Below are positions 42,217-51,962 of a stretch of DNA of 64,000 nt, piece after piece. Under the pieces are notes generated by a model that was given only the letters and a program-made list of their open reading frames with translations, searched no databases and was not told the DNA's origin. The stretch is from Paenibacillus sp. MAHUQ-63 (lineage in GTDB: Bacteria; Bacillota; Bacilli; Paenibacillales; NBRC-103111), in the NCBI RefSeq assembly GCF_028765165.1, contig NZ_JARADB010000001.1, positions 1,116,001-1,180,000 of the forward strand, in the 5' to 3' direction. Every line of letters starts with the position of its first letter. The stretch's first letter is position 1. Position numbers and translations under genes: made by a program.

Positions 42217-43506
42217 TTAGGTGGTCACGCGGGCGATCATCTGATCGCGCCTTGGACCAACAGAAACGGTCTTGAACTTGACGCCGACCGCCGACTCGAT
42301 GAAGTCGATATACTGAATGGCTGCTTCCGGCAGGTCATCCAGCGTCCGGGCTTGCGTAATATCGCAATTCCATCCAGGCAGCCGCGTGATAACCGGTTTC
42401 GCCCCGGCCAGCTTCGCGGTTACGGGGAACCGATCGACAACCGTGCCGTCTTCCAGCTCGTAACCGATACAAACAGGGATCTCATCCAGATACCCTAGTA
42501 CATCGAGATTCGTCAACACGGCCTCCGTCGCCCCCTGAATCATGCAGCCATACCGGGTCGCTACCGCATCGAACCAGCCCACGCGTCTAGGGCGGCCTGT
42601 CACTACGCCGTACTCGCCTGCGTCCCCGCCCCGGCGTCTCAGCTCTTCTGCCTCATCGCCCTGCAGTTCGGTCACGAAGGGCCCTGCTCCAACGCAGCTG
42701 GCGTACGCCTTGACCACTGCAACCACATCCGTGATGCTATGCGCGGGAATGCCCGCTCCGACAGGCGCGAAGCCGGCCAGCGTTGACGAAGACGTCGAGA
42801 ACGGATAAATCCCGTGATCCGGATCGCGCAGCGCTCCAAGCTGCCCTTCCAGCAGAATCGGCTCCCCCCGCCGAATTGCCGAATGTAGCAGCTCCGTCGT
42901 ATTGCCCAGATACGGCGCTATGGATTGGCCCAACCCTAGAAGGTGGTCCAGCATCTCGCTTGCATACATCGCGGGGCGACCGTACAGATGCTGGAGCAGC
43001 GTATTTTTGGCCGGAAGCAGGTGATCGAGCCGGTCCCGAAGCCTCTTCTCGTCCAGCAAATCGGCGGCCTGAATGCCGAGCTTCGCATACTTGTCAGCAT
43101 AAAATGGCGCAATACCGCGCTTCGTCGAACCGAAGCTCCGCTCGCCAAGCCGCGCTTCTTCCAGCTCATCGAACAGGCGATGAACCGGCAGCACGACCTG
43201 CGCCCTCTCCGAAACACACAGCTGCGGCTGCGGCACTCCCCTGGATGCGAGCTCCTGCAGCTCGCCTAACAGCACCTCGATGTCGAGCGCCGCTCCCGGA
43301 CCGATCACATTCGTCACTTTCGGATAAAACACACCCGATGGCAGCATCCGCAGAGCAAACTTGCCATAGTCGTTAATGATCGTATGGCCTGCGTTGCTCC
43401 CCCCTTGAAACCGCACGACATAAGCCGATGTTGCCGCCAGCACGTCCGTTACCTTCCCTTTGCCCTCGTCGCCCCAATTCGCGCCTACAATTGCCTTTAC
43501 TGTCAA
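42217..43506 (-). CDS. purA: Adenylosuccinate synthetase, divergent (clostridial-type) copy
   Basis: A 429-residue GTP-dependent enzyme joining IMP and aspartate. The P-loop is GANWGDEGKGK, retaining the catalytic Asp. NAGHTI, GSTKRGIAPFYADKYAKLGI, YPFSTSSSTLAG and VVTGRPRRVGWFD cover the IMP and GTP sites. Bacillus-type PurA usually has QWGDEGKGK and GTTKKGIGPAYMDK, so this copy resembles clostridial sequences more and may be a second purA. The TTG start at 43506 has GGGAGG 8 nt upstream. It is divergent from a LysR regulator with a dyad between them, an arrangement not expected for the housekeeping gene. Confidence 0.9.
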   Translation of the reverse strand: MTVKAIVGANWGDEGKGKVTDVLAATSAYVVRFQGGSNAGHTIINDYGKFALRMLPSGVFYPKVTNVIGPGAALDIEVLLGELQELASRGVPQPQLCVSERAQVVLPVHRLFDELEEARLGERSFGSTKRGIAPFYADKYAKLGIQAADLLDEKRLRDRLDHLLPAKNTLLQHLYGRPAMYASEMLDHLLGLGQSIAPYLGNTTELLHSAIRRGEPILLEGQLGALRDPDHGIYPFSTSSSTLAGFAPVGAGIPAHSITDVVAVVKAYASCVGAGPFVTELQGDEAEELRRRGGDAGEYGVVTGRPRRVGWFDAVATRYGCMIQGATEAVLTNLDVLGYLDEIPVCIGYELEDGTVVDRFPVTAKLAGAKPVITRLPGWNCDITQARTLDDLPEAAIQYIDFIESAVGVKFKTVSVGPRRDQMIARVTT

Positions 43507-43549
43507 TGTATTCGCCTCCCAGCCTTGTTATTGATTACATCGCTAATTA

Positions 43550-43570
43550 TAATGTCTAGATAAGGCATTA
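43550..43570. promoter_or_regulatory. Probable LysR-type operator between purA and the LysR gene
   Basis: TAATGTC-n7-GGCATTA is an imperfect dyad (6 of 7 arm bases pair) in the 111-nt divergent intergenic region. Its position suits a LysR-type recognition site controlling both genes. Confidence 0.5.
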
Positions 43571-43617
43571 GAGAAATTGATATAACTAATACTTGATATA
43601 AAAGGAAGTAATGCTAA

Positions 43618-44499
43618 ATGGACGTTAACATGGAGTGGTACCGCACCTTCTATTGGACTGCCCGGTCAGGCAGCCTGTCCCGGGCGGCGGAGCGTCTGCA
43701 CATCACGCAGCCTGCGGTAAGCCACACGCTCAAGCAATTGGAAGAGAAGCTTGGCGGTCCGTTATTTTTTCGGACATCCAAGGGTGTTAAGCTTACGGCG
43801 GAGGGCGAAGTGCTGTTCCGGTACGTGGAACAAGCCTTCAGCTTCATGGAGAGCGGCGAAAAGGCGATTGCGGAGATGCACAACCTGCACAGCGGGGAGA
43901 TCAACATCGGTGCAAGCGATACGCTGTGCAGACACTTTTTGCTGCCCTATTTGGAGCAATTTCATGAGCGCTACCCGGCGATCCGCATTCACGTCACGAA
44001 CAGAACGACGCCTGAGACGCTTGCGCTGCTCAAGGACGGTAAAATCGACTTCGGCCTCGTCCACCTGCCCGCCGCAGACAAAGCAATCGAATTTCGCGAG
44101 AGCTCCGCGATTCACGACTGCCTCGTCGGCGGCAAACGGTTCGCTGCGGCTGGTTCCGGGCAGCCGCTGCCGCTTAGCGAGCTGATGGATTACCCGCTGC
44201 TTATGCTGGAGCCGGGAGGCAGCACGCGGCGGTATATCGATGACTACGCGGCTGCGCACGGTGTGCGGCTTAAGCCGGAATTCGAGCTGGGCAGCCTCGA
44301 TTTGCTCGGGCAATTCGCACGTAGCGGCTTCGGCCTCGCCTTCGTCATCCGCGAATACGTTGCGGACGAGATCGCTGCCGGCGCGCTCTTCGAGGTGCCG
44401 CTATCTCCGCCGATTCCCGAGCGGCGAATCGGCATCGCAACGTTAAGAGGCGTTCCGCTATCAGCCGCGTCGAAGTCTTTTCTCCGCTTGCTCCCCTAG
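43618..44499 (+). CDS. LysR family transcriptional regulator
   Basis: A 293-residue regulator. Residues 1-65 form the winged helix-turn-helix (GSLSRAAERLHITQPAVSHT), followed by the linker helix and a periplasmic-binding-protein-like effector domain from ~90 (GEINIGASDTLCRHFLLPYL). AAGGAAG precedes the ATG. It is divergent from purA and probably controls it through the dyad at 43550-43570. The effector is unknown; a purine or aspartate-pathway metabolite is a guess from context. Confidence 0.92.
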   Translation: MDVNMEWYRTFYWTARSGSLSRAAERLHITQPAVSHTLKQLEEKLGGPLFFRTSKGVKLTAEGEVLFRYVEQAFSFMESGEKAIAEMHNLHSGEINIGASDTLCRHFLLPYLEQFHERYPAIRIHVTNRTTPETLALLKDGKIDFGLVHLPAADKAIEFRESSAIHDCLVGGKRFAAAGSGQPLPLSELMDYPLLMLEPGGSTRRYIDDYAAAHGVRLKPEFELGSLDLLGQFARSGFGLAFVIREYVADEIAAGALFEVPLSPPIPERRIGIATLRGVPLSAASKSFLRLLP

Positions 44500-44783
44500 C
44501 GTTAAAGCTGCGCACAAGTAACCTGCCTTCGCTGCTCAAACCTGCATGCATGCCGCACTCCTCTTCTCCGGCTCACCAACATTCAAGCTGCAGCCGTTTC
44601 CTGAGCCGATGGGAGAGTGTCCGGAAGGTCGCATGGAGGGAATCGAGGGAACGAAGGGGATGGGAATACCTGTAAATAAGCGCTAATTCGTGTTAGACTG
44701 TTTAGTATCCTGTTTACCATGGCTAGTCCGTTCAATCCAAGCATAGGATGGACTTATGATGGACGAAGGAGGCTGAAGATGAC

Positions 44784-45710
44784 ATGGCACCAATTAAACC
44801 GATTATGGATACGGCAACAGCCCAAGCTCTACTGGAGCGAATCTTAAAAAGCCCGGTTACCGACGTACAGCCGATAGACCAAGGCGAAGTTAGCAAAGTG
44901 TTCAGTTTCCGACAGCAGCAGCAGTCCTTCATCGTTCATTTCAATAGCGGCAGCGATGGCTTCGTGCGCGAGCGATATATCCACGCAACGTTCTCGCCAC
45001 AAGGCGTACCGGCTCCTCGCGTACGCGAGATCGGCCGGGCGAACGAAGATTTATGTTATGCCATTGCCGATAAAGTGCCCGGACGGACGATCATTTCGTA
45101 TCCGATTGAGGATATCCGGAGGATCCTTCCGGACGTCGTTGAGCAATTCGCATTAATTAACCGCTTACAATTAGGGGGAACCAAAGGATACGGCTGGATT
45201 CAGCCATCCGGCGACGGCTCCCACGATACGTGGACGGACTTCCTGGCATCCTTCTTTCTCGAGAAGCAGACCGGCTTCTGGGAGGGGTGGTTTGCGCTAT
45301 TCGAGACCACCTTCCTGGAAAAGAAAGTGTTCGACAGGCTGTATGGCGTCATGATGGAGCTGGCCAAGCATTCACCTGAGCAGCGCTATGTCGTACATGG
45401 GGATTTTCATCTGGGGAACATGCTTTCGGACGGTAACAAGGTAACCGGTATTGTCGATTGGGAGATGGCCTTCTACGGTGACTTCGTCTTCGATTTGGCC
45501 TCCCAGCACCTCTGGACCCCGCAGCTGCAAATTCCCGACATGGTGCGCAGCGCCTGGGCCGACCGCGGGCAGGAGATCCCCCATTTCGAAGATCGGCTGA
45601 AGTGCGCCCTGCTTTTCAAAGGCATCGACGGACTGCGATTCTATGCCAAGAAAGACGACCGGAACGCTTACGAGAGTGTGAAAGCGGAACTGCTGCGGTT
45701 GGTGAAGTGA
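44784..45710 (+). CDS. Aminoglycoside phosphotransferase/choline kinase-family protein
   Basis: A 308-residue kinase-fold protein. The catalytic loop is VVHGDFHLGNML and the metal-binding motif is GIVDWEMAFYGDF, both complete, so it is probably an active small-molecule kinase. The GAAGGAGG site lies 12 nt before the ATG, slightly long. Homologues include antibiotic phosphotransferases, fructosamine and choline kinases; nothing here shows which substrate is used. It stands alone; the 284 nt before it hold no recognised gene. Confidence 0.8.
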   Translation: MAPIKPIMDTATAQALLERILKSPVTDVQPIDQGEVSKVFSFRQQQQSFIVHFNSGSDGFVRERYIHATFSPQGVPAPRVREIGRANEDLCYAIADKVPGRTIISYPIEDIRRILPDVVEQFALINRLQLGGTKGYGWIQPSGDGSHDTWTDFLASFFLEKQTGFWEGWFALFETTFLEKKVFDRLYGVMMELAKHSPEQRYVVHGDFHLGNMLSDGNKVTGIVDWEMAFYGDFVFDLASQHLWTPQLQIPDMVRSAWADRGQEIPHFEDRLKCALLFKGIDGLRFYAKKDDRNAYESVKAELLRLVK

Positions 45711-45768
45711 GTGGAAGACGCATGAAGGCGTGCTGCTGTTTCCCGATCCATAGGCCTTGAAATAACAA

Positions 45769-45812
45769 AGCTCCCAAGCACCGAGCCGTCCATCCGCCCA
45801 GTGCTTGGAAGC
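45769..45812 (-). terminator. Terminator of the gcvH-yuiH unit
   Basis: On the minus strand AGCTTCCAAGCAC pairs with GTGCTTGGGAGCT across an 18-nt loop (one G-T pair), followed by TTGTTATTTC. It begins 5 nt after the stop codon. Confidence 0.8.
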
Positions 45813-45817
45813 TGCAA

Positions 45818-46420
45818 TTAATCAAAATCGTATCTTTGCTCCGCCCAGGGATCGCCGTACATATGGTACCCGTTCCGCTCCCAGAAGCCCGGCTTATCCT
45901 TCGGCATAAACTCAATGCCGCGCAGCCACTTAGCGCTCTTCCAGAAATATAGATGCGGCACGACCATACGCACCGGAGCGCCATGGTCCGGGGTCAACAG
46001 CGCGCCATTGTGGCGGACGCCAAGGAAGGACGTCTCCCGCAGGAAGTCCTCCAGCGGCAGGTTCGTCGTCCAGCCATGCTCCGCATGCAGCATCACATGC
46101 GTTACCTCCGGTTTCAGCTTCACCCGCTTCATGATCTCCGCAACCGCGATGCCCTCCCAGACGTTGTCCAGCTTAGACCACGTCGTCACACAGTGGATAT
46201 CATTCGTGAACTCCTGACGCGGCAGGGCCAGGAACTCTTGATACGATAGCGTGACCTCCTCCTCAACCAAGCCGAAGATGCGCAAATCCCATTTGCTCAT
46301 ATCGTTATAATAAGGCACGGATCCGTAATGAAGCACCGGGAAGCCTTGGGTCAGCGTTTGCCCAGGCGGTATACGGTCATTCTGTTCATGTTCCTGTGAC
46401 GGCTTATGACCAAATTGCAT
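45818..46420 (-). CDS. yuiH: Sulfite-oxidase-like molybdopterin-dependent oxidoreductase (YuiH type)
   Basis: A 200-residue single-domain molybdoenzyme. DIHCVTTWSKLDNVWEG carries Cys77, the expected molybdenum ligand, and GWTTNLPLEDFL, HGAPVRMVVPHLYFWKSAKW and GFWERNGYHMYGDPW match the sulfite oxidase fold, which needs Moco. It has no signal peptide and no dimerisation domain, as in Bacillus YuiH. The start is 9 nt after the gcvH stop, so it is co-transcribed with gcvH, a pairing with no obvious metabolic reason. Confidence 0.85.
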   Translation of the reverse strand: MQFGHKPSQEHEQNDRIPPGQTLTQGFPVLHYGSVPYYNDMSKWDLRIFGLVEEEVTLSYQEFLALPRQEFTNDIHCVTTWSKLDNVWEGIAVAEIMKRVKLKPEVTHVMLHAEHGWTTNLPLEDFLRETSFLGVRHNGALLTPDHGAPVRMVVPHLYFWKSAKWLRGIEFMPKDKPGFWERNGYHMYGDPWAEQRYDFD

Positions 46421-46429
46421 GACGGCCTC

Positions 46430-46819
46430 CTACTCGTTGCCGATGTAAGCGGCATACTCATCCGCTGTAAGCAGACCCTCAAGAGCGTCAGCGCCGGAAA
46501 CCTCAACCTCGACCATCCAGCCTTCGCCGAACGGTGCGCTGTTGACCAGTTCCGGAGAGCTTTCCAAGGTTCCGTTCACGTTCGTCACTTTACCGGACAC
46601 AGGCGAGAAAATATCCGAAACCGTCTTGACGGATTCAACACTGCCGATGCTTTCGTTCGCGGTAATGGATGCGCCGGCTTTCGGCAGCTCGACGAATACA
46701 ATATCCCCCAATTGATCCTGGGCGAAGTCCGTAATACCGACGCGGACTACCGTGTCCGACAGCTTTTCTACCCACTCGTGCTCTTTGGTATATAACAAAT
46801 TCGCTTGTACATTACTCAT
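46430..46819 (-). CDS. gcvH: Glycine cleavage system H protein
   Basis: A 129-residue lipoyl carrier that shuttles the aminomethyl group between P and T proteins. The lipoylation site is Lys65 in [11 protein letters not shown], and the N-terminal [20 protein letters not shown] is typical. A GCGAGGG site precedes the ATG. It diverges from the gcvT-gcvPA-gcvPB operon, so the glycine riboswitch does not cover it. In many bacteria gcvH is separate because it also supplies lipoyl groups for lipoate synthesis. Confidence 0.97.
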   Translation of the reverse strand: MSNVQANLLYTKEHEWVEKLSDTVVRVGITDFAQDQLGDIVFVELPKAGASITANESIGSVESVKTVSDIFSPVSGKVTNVNGTLESSPELVNSAPFGEGWMVEVEVSGADALEGLLTADEYAAYIGNE

Positions 46820-46856
46820 CGTTTACACCCTCGCTTACATCCAAATTTTGCTTATA

Positions 46857-46885
46857 GCTTAATCTAACGGGAACATCCATGTCAA
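46857..46885 (-). promoter_or_regulatory. Probable gcvH promoter
   Basis: A perfect -35 TTGACA (46885-46880) is followed after 17 nt by a poor -10, TTAAGC (46862-46857). It lies ~40 nt upstream of the ATG. Confidence 0.4.
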
Positions 46886-47039
46886 GGCGGACATAGGCAA
46901 GGACAACCGGCGGCGCAAGCCTGTACGGAACAAGCCCGTTTGGTTGGTTCGGCTAAAAATTTATTCAAATTTACAATTGACATTTCACACCACTCTAGGC
47001 AAATATTAATACTATACTACAAATTGAATATTGGCGAAT

Positions 47040-47235
47040 GATGGTACAGGGAGAGACCGCAAGGCAAGCTAGCGGCGCCGAAGGAGTAAGCCCGGATGTG
47101 GTGAATCTCTCAGGCAAAAGGACCTGTATCGGACGCATCTCTGGAGAGCTTCGATCACCGCAGGCAGCGGGGAGTCGGACACCCAAGGGGAAACTCGGCG
47201 AGCGGCCGAGGTAACTCTCAGGTACAAAGGACAGG
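47040..47235 (+). ncRNA. Tandem glycine riboswitch
   Basis: Two consecutive glycine aptamers. The first (about 47047-47132) has GGGAGAGACC, GCCGAAGGAGTAAGC and CTCTCAGGCAAAAGGACC; the second (about 47138-47235) has CTCTGGAGAG, GGGGAAACTCGGC and CTCTCAGGTACAAAGGACAG. These are the conserved cores of the gcvT-type RNA. It precedes gcvT by ~110 nt and is followed by a terminator hairpin, so glycine should prevent termination and turn the cleavage operon on. An upstream -35 TTGACA lies at 46977-46982, but its -10 is not clear. Confidence 0.96.
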
Positions 47236-47276
47236 GCAAAAGGTATGTTTGTGTTGCATATCTTTTGCTCTTTTTT
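47234..47276 (+). terminator. Riboswitch expression-platform terminator
   Basis: GGCAAAAGGTATG pairs with CATATCTTTTGCTC, allowing one mismatch, across a short loop and is followed by TTTTTT. It begins at the end of the second aptamer, where ligand-dependent antitermination is expected. Confidence 0.88.
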
Positions 47277-47345
47277 GCGTGCCTGCAATTTTTGGTGATT
47301 TTGGGCAACCTAGGGTAAGTACATTATCGAAGGCGAGGGTAAAGC

Positions 47346-48440
47346 ATGCTGAAACGAACACCGCTCTTTCCGGTTTATGCGGAGCATGGAGCGCGAGTTA
47401 TTGATTTTGGTGGCTGGGAGCTGCCGGTGCAGTTTACGGGGATTCAAAAAGAGCACGACGCCGTCAGGCAGCAAGCCGGGCTTTTTGATGTGTCGCACAT
47501 GGGGGAGGTCAAGGTTACCGGCGTAGGCGCCCTGCCTTTCCTGCAGCTAATCACCACCAACGATGTTGCCAAGCTAGAAGACGGCAGCTGCCAATACAGC
47601 CTTATGTGTTATCCCGACGGCGGCGTCGTAGACGATCTGCTCGTTTACAAATTAGGCACGAATGACTACATGCTCGTCATCAACGCCTCCAACATCGATA
47701 AAGATGTGGCCTGGATGCGGCAAAACGCCATGGACAATGTCACGATCACGGACATTTCCGATGAAACCGCCATGCTCGCGCTGCAAGGTCCTCATGCCGA
47801 GCGCATTATAGCCAAACTTACGAAGGCTCCCGTTCATACTTTGAAAACGTTTCGATTCCTCGCCAATGTAGACGTTGCCGGCATTAACGCTCTGCTGTCC
47901 CGCACAGGCTACACCGGCGAAGACGGTTTCGAGCTGTATATCGACGCCAAGGACGCCGCTTTACTGTGGAAGCTGCTTCTGAAGGCCGGCGAAGAACATG
48001 GCCTGGTTCCGGCCGGCTTAGGCGCCCGCGATACGCTGCGTTTCGAAGCGCGTCTTCCCCTCTACGGACAGGAGCTTTCCCAAGACATTTCGCCGCTGGA
48101 GGCCGGTCTCTCTTATTTCGTAAAGCTGGATAAGGGCGACTTCATCGGGCGCGAGGTCCTTGCCGGGCAGAAAGCAAACGGCACGCCGCGCAAGCTCGTC
48201 GGTATTGAGATGATCGAGCGTGGCATCCCGCGTCCGCATTACCGAGTATTCAACACGGACGGCAGCCCGATCGGGGAGGTGACCACAGGCACCCAATCCC
48301 CTACGTTCAAAACGAATGTCGGCCTCGCCTTAATCGATTCCGCCTACAGCGCGCCGGGGACGGAATTGCTTGTGGAAATTCGCGGGGCACAGGTGAAGGC
48401 CAAGGTCGTCGCCACCCCGTTTTACAAAAGAAAGCCGTGA
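47346..48440 (+). CDS. gcvT: Glycine cleavage system T protein (aminomethyltransferase)
   Basis: A 364-residue tetrahydrofolate-dependent aminomethyltransferase that releases ammonia and forms methylene-THF from the H-protein-bound intermediate. [26 protein letters not shown] and [15 protein letters not shown] are family hallmarks; the last supplies the folate-site Asp/Glu. The length is standard. GCGAGGG precedes the ATG. Expression is under the glycine riboswitch, and the stop overlaps a GTG of the gcvPA frame. Confidence 0.97.
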   Translation: MLKRTPLFPVYAEHGARVIDFGGWELPVQFTGIQKEHDAVRQQAGLFDVSHMGEVKVTGVGALPFLQLITTNDVAKLEDGSCQYSLMCYPDGGVVDDLLVYKLGTNDYMLVINASNIDKDVAWMRQNAMDNVTITDISDETAMLALQGPHAERIIAKLTKAPVHTLKTFRFLANVDVAGINALLSRTGYTGEDGFELYIDAKDAALLWKLLLKAGEEHGLVPAGLGARDTLRFEARLPLYGQELSQDISPLEAGLSYFVKLDKGDFIGREVLAGQKANGTPRKLVGIEMIERGIPRPHYRVFNTDGSPIGEVTTGTQSPTFKTNVGLALIDSAYSAPGTELLVEIRGAQVKAKVVATPFYKRKP

Positions 48441-48463
48441 CCAGAGAGGAGCAAGCCCTTATC

Positions 48464-49822
48464 ATGACGTACCGCCATCGCTATTTGCCTATTACCGAGC
48501 AGGATCAGCAAGACATGCTGGAAACGATCGGCATCTCTTCCATGGAAGAGATGTTTCAAGATATTCCGCAGCAAGTGCGCTTCCAGGGCGAGCTGAACGT
48601 TTCGAAGGCGCTCGACGAGCAGGGCCTCCTGCGCTATATGCGCGGTCTCGCCTCCCGCAACGCCGACTTCGACCGCTACGCCAGCTTCCTCGGCGCGGGC
48701 ATCTACGATCATCACCTGCCTGTGGTGATTAACCATGTGATCTCGCGGTCGGAATTTTACACCGCGTACACGCCTTATCAGCCGGAGATCTCCCAAGGGG
48801 AGCTGCAGGCGATTTTTGAGTTTCAGTCGTACATTTGCGAGCTCACCGGCATGGCCGTAGCGAACGCCTCGATGTACGACGGGGCCACGGCGCTGGCCGA
48901 AGCCGGCGCCCTCGCCAGCGGCGCGACGAAGCGCAGCCGGCTGCTCGTCTCCCGCGCGGTGCACCCGGAAGCGCGCGCTATCCTGCGCACGACCGCCCGC
49001 GGGCTGAACTTGGAAGTGGTCGAGATCGGCCTCACGCCGGAGGGCGTGACCGACTTCGCCGACCTCGCTTCCAAGGCCGAAGGCGCGGCCGCCGTCATCC
49101 TCCAATCGCCGAATTTCTTCGGCTGTCTGGAGGATATCCGGGCGGCAGAGCCGATCGCGCACGGCGCGGGCGCACTGCTCGTCGTGAGCGCGAACCCGCT
49201 CACGCTCGGGCTGCTGGAGGCGCCGGGCAAGCTCGGCGCCGACATCGTCGTCGGCGACTGCCAGCCGCTCGGCATCCCGGCCGCGCTCGGCGGGCCGACC
49301 TGCGGCTACTTCGCCGTCGCCGAAAGCTGGATGCGCCGCATGCCGGGGCGCATCGTCGGGCAAACCGTAGACCGCGCGGGCAAGCGCGGGTTCGTGCTGA
49401 CGCTGCAAGCGCGGGAGCAGCACATCCGGCGTGAGAAAGCCACGTCGAACATCTGCTCCAACCAGGCGCTTCTCGCGCTCTGCGCATCCGTGTACTTGTC
49501 CACGATGGGCAAGCAAGGCATACAGGACGTCGGCAAGCTGAACGTCCAGAAAGCCCACTACGCCGCGAACCGTCTCGCAGCCGGCGGGAAGCTCTCGCTG
49601 CCTTTCACCGGCAGCTTCTTCAACGAATTCGCCGTCAAGCTGCCTGACGGCACAGATGTGCAGGAGCTGAACCGTAAGCTCCTGCAGCGCGGCTTCATCG
49701 GCGGCTATGACTTGGGCCGTGATGATCCCGAGCTCGCCGGCCATATGCTGATTGCCGTCACAGAGCAAAGAACCCGCGAAGAAATCGACAGCTTCGCAGC
49801 CGCATTGGAGGAACTCGTATGA
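48464..49822 (+). CDS. gcvPA: Glycine dehydrogenase (decarboxylating) subunit 1
   Basis: A 452-residue alpha chain of the split P protein. The start [20 protein letters not shown] aligns with the usual GcvPA N terminus, so the ATG at 48464 (AGAGAGGAG ~13 nt upstream) is chosen over the GTG at 48437 that overlaps gcv[41 protein letters not shown] and [13 protein letters not shown] are conserved. With GcvPB it decarboxylates glycine on H protein. A stretch at ~48840-49450 is much richer in G+C than the rest of the operon. The stop overlaps the gcvPB start (ATGA). Confidence 0.96.
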   Translation: MTYRHRYLPITEQDQQDMLETIGISSMEEMFQDIPQQVRFQGELNVSKALDEQGLLRYMRGLASRNADFDRYASFLGAGIYDHHLPVVINHVISRSEFYTAYTPYQPEISQGELQAIFEFQSYICELTGMAVANASMYDGATALAEAGALASGATKRSRLLVSRAVHPEARAILRTTARGLNLEVVEIGLTPEGVTDFADLASKAEGAAAVILQSPNFFGCLEDIRAAEPIAHGAGALLVVSANPLTLGLLEAPGKLGADIVVGDCQPLGIPAALGGPTCGYFAVAESWMRRMPGRIVGQTVDRAGKRGFVLTLQAREQHIRREKATSNICSNQALLALCASVYLSTMGKQGIQDVGKLNVQKAHYAANRLAAGGKLSLPFTGSFFNEFAVKLPDGTDVQELNRKLLQRGFIGGYDLGRDDPELAGHMLIAVTEQRTREEIDSFAAALEELV

Positions 49823-51309
49823 CGATGAGCGATAACAACAACGTGAATGTGAGTAGCGACGGCAAAGCGCTCATATTCGAAATGAGCCACCCCGGCCGTG
49901 TCGCCTATTCCTTACCGGAATCCGACGTCCCGGAAGTGGAACTGAACGAAGCGCTGCCGGCCAAATTTCAGCGCCAGAGCGCCCCGGAGCTGCCGGAAGT
50001 CTATGAAGTGGACGTCATCCGCCACTATACCGCTCTGTCCCGGCGCAACTTCGGGATCGACAACGGCTTCTACCCGCTGGGCTCCTGCACGATGAAATAC
50101 AACCCCAAAATCAACGAAGACGTAGCCCGCTTCCCGGGCTTCGCCAAAATACATCCGTACCAGCCGGAAGAATCGCTGCAAGGCGCCCTGGAACTGCTGT
50201 ACAATCTCCAACAAGATCTTGAAGCCATCACCGGAATGGATCGCGTAACCTTGCAGCCTGCGGCCGGCGCTCACGGCGAATGGACCGGGCTCATGATGAT
50301 CCGCGCCTACCATGAGAGCCGCGGCGAGAAGCGGACCAAGGTCATCTGCCCCGATTCTGCGCACGGCACGAATCCGGCCAGCGCTACGGTCGCCGGGTTC
50401 GAGACCGTTACGATCAAGTCCGACGAACGCGGCCTCGTGAATCTGGATGAGCTGCGCCAAGCGGTCGGACCGGATACGGCCGCGCTGATGCTCACGAATC
50501 CGAACACGCTCGGCCTGTTCGAGGAGCAGATCGTCGAGATCGCAGCGATCGTGCATGAAGCCGGCGGGCTGCTCTATTACGACGGCGCCAACGCCAATGC
50601 CATCATGGGCATCACGCGTCCCGGCGACATGGGCTTCGACGTCGTGCATCTTAACCTGCACAAGACGATGAGCACGCCGCACGGCGGCGGCGGTCCGGGA
50701 GCCGGTCCCGTCGGCGTCAAAGAGAAGCTCATTCCGTTCCTGCCGACGCCGCTTGTGGCGAAGAAGGAGGACGGCAGCTTTTATTTCGACTACAACTATC
50801 CGCAATCGATCGGCCGCGTCAAAGGCTACTACGGCAACTTCGGCATCCTCGTGCGCGCTTACACGTACATCCGGACGTACGGTCCGGAAGGTCTGCGCAA
50901 AGTGTCCGAGTTCGCCGTGCTGAACGCCAATTACATGCTGGCTCGGTTGACGCCGTACTTCGATGTGCCGCACCCGCGCTTCTGCAAGCATGAATTCGTG
51001 CTGTCGGGCAACCGCCAGAAGAAGCTCGGCGTCCGCACGCTCGATATCGCCAAGCGATTGCTCGACTTCGGCTATCACCCGCCGACGATCTACTTCCCGC
51101 TGAATGTGGAAGAGTGCATCATGATCGAGCCGACCGAAACCGAAAGCAAGCAAACGCTGGACGCTTTCATCGACACGATGATCCTGATCGCCAAGGAAGC
51201 CGAGGAGAATCCGGATATCGTCAAAAATGCGCCGTACACCACGGTCGTCAGCCGCTTGGACGAAGCATTGGCCGCGCGCAAGCCTGTGCTCAACTGTTCG
51301 TGCGGATAA
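49819..51309 (+). CDS. gcvPB: Glycine dehydrogenase (decarboxylating) subunit 2
   Basis: A 496-residue beta chain of the split P protein, carrying the pyridoxal phosphate site at Lys282 in [45 protein letters not shown] and [11 protein letters not shown] are conserved. GGAGG lies 7 nt before the ATG, which overlaps the gcvPA stop, so both subunits are made in a coupled way. It closes the riboswitch-controlled operon; no lpd gene is present here. Confidence 0.97.
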   Translation: MTMSDNNNVNVSSDGKALIFEMSHPGRVAYSLPESDVPEVELNEALPAKFQRQSAPELPEVYEVDVIRHYTALSRRNFGIDNGFYPLGSCTMKYNPKINEDVARFPGFAKIHPYQPEESLQGALELLYNLQQDLEAITGMDRVTLQPAAGAHGEWTGLMMIRAYHESRGEKRTKVICPDSAHGTNPASATVAGFETVTIKSDERGLVNLDELRQAVGPDTAALMLTNPNTLGLFEEQIVEIAAIVHEAGGLLYYDGANANAIMGITRPGDMGFDVVHLNLHKTMSTPHGGGGPGAGPVGVKEKLIPFLPTPLVAKKEDGSFYFDYNYPQSIGRVKGYYGNFGILVRAYTYIRTYGPEGLRKVSEFAVLNANYMLARLTPYFDVPHPRFCKHEFVLSGNRQKKLGVRTLDIAKRLLDFGYHPPTIYFPLNVEECIMIEPTETESKQTLDAFIDTMILIAKEAEENPDIVKNAPYTTVVSRLDEALAARKPVLNCSCG

Positions 51310-51346
51310 AACAAAGGGGCTGCCTCGATGGCAGCCCCTTGTTTCG
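51310..51346 (+). terminator. Rho-independent terminator of the gcv operon
   Basis: GGGGCTGCC/GGCAGCCCC with a 5-nt loop, flanked by ACAAA and TTGTTT. It follows the gcvPB stop immediately. Confidence 0.93.
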
Positions 51347-51452
51347 CTCGCTAACCGGCCGAGCTGACGGTCCTGCGCCGCGCTAACGGACACCGGCGTT
51401 GTTAATTACTCAATGGAGGCCGATCTCGACACACCCCATTCGGCAAATAAAG

Positions 51453-51962
51453 CTATTTATTCACTTCATATAAATAGTAAACCATATCGCTCGGAGCGCC
51501 TGCATGTCCCAGTTGACGAAGCATCGAAGACAGATTGCCGCGGTGATACGTACCGTGGTTCACGACATGCTGCACCAACTCTCCGATCTCAGCGTTCAGC
51601 ACGCCGAATGTCGGATGGTTGAACTGCCGCACCGCTTGCAAATCGCCGACGCTTTCGAGGAAATCGCGAAATTCACCCGCCAACTCCGCATAGGCCGCTT
51701 CCAGTTCTTGTAGACTCTTGCCCGAGGTCTTGGCTTGGGTGACGCCAGCCAGCTCCTTGATTTGCTCGTAGCTGCCCCCTTGGATCCCCGTCAACCAAAC
51801 CTTGTCGACATGGTAAATGTGCACCAGTCCATGGTGAATCGTCGGGAATACATCCTTAACCTCTTGATGCACAATGGCCTCCGGCAGCTCCTGCAAGCGC
51901 GCGAATACCTTTTGATTCGCCCACACGTGATAGTTATACGTTTTAATCGTTTGATTCGTCAT
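51453..51962 (-). CDS. DinB family protein next to a WYL regulator
   Basis: A 169-residue DinB-superfamily protein with metal-ligand histidines in YHVWANQKVF, LVHIYHVDKVWL and HGTYHRGNLSS. The AAGGAGG site lies 9 nt before the ATG. It is 107 nt downstream of the WYL regulator, and a dyad covers the regulator's stop codon. A 32-codon frame with its own AGGAGG site overlaps its start. The enzyme is likely a thiol-dependent transferase or stress protein; the substrate is unknown. Confidence 0.88.
   Translation of the reverse strand: MTNQTIKTYNYHVWANQKVFARLQELPEAIVHQEVKDVFPTIHHGLVHIYHVDKVWLTGIQGGSYEQIKELAGVTQAKTSGKSLQELEAAYAELAGEFRDFLESVGDLQAVRQFNHPTFGVLNAEIGELVQHVVNHGTYHRGNLSSMLRQLGHAGAPSDMVYYLYEVNK

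Noticed and set aside
42217..43506. PurZ, the phage 2-aminoadenine pathway enzyme related to PurA
   Set aside because: The P-loop keeps the catalytic Asp (WGDEGKG) of true PurA, and no phage genes surround it.
48422..49768. A 448-codon open frame on the minus strand opposite gcvPA
   Set aside because: Mirror of a high-G+C gene with strong codon bias; the plus strand encodes an unmistakable GcvPA, and the minus frame has no ribosome site or recognisable domain.
49912..51393. A 493-codon minus-strand frame opposite gcvPB
   Set aside because: Same explanation; His/Arg/Asp-rich shadow protein with no family features.
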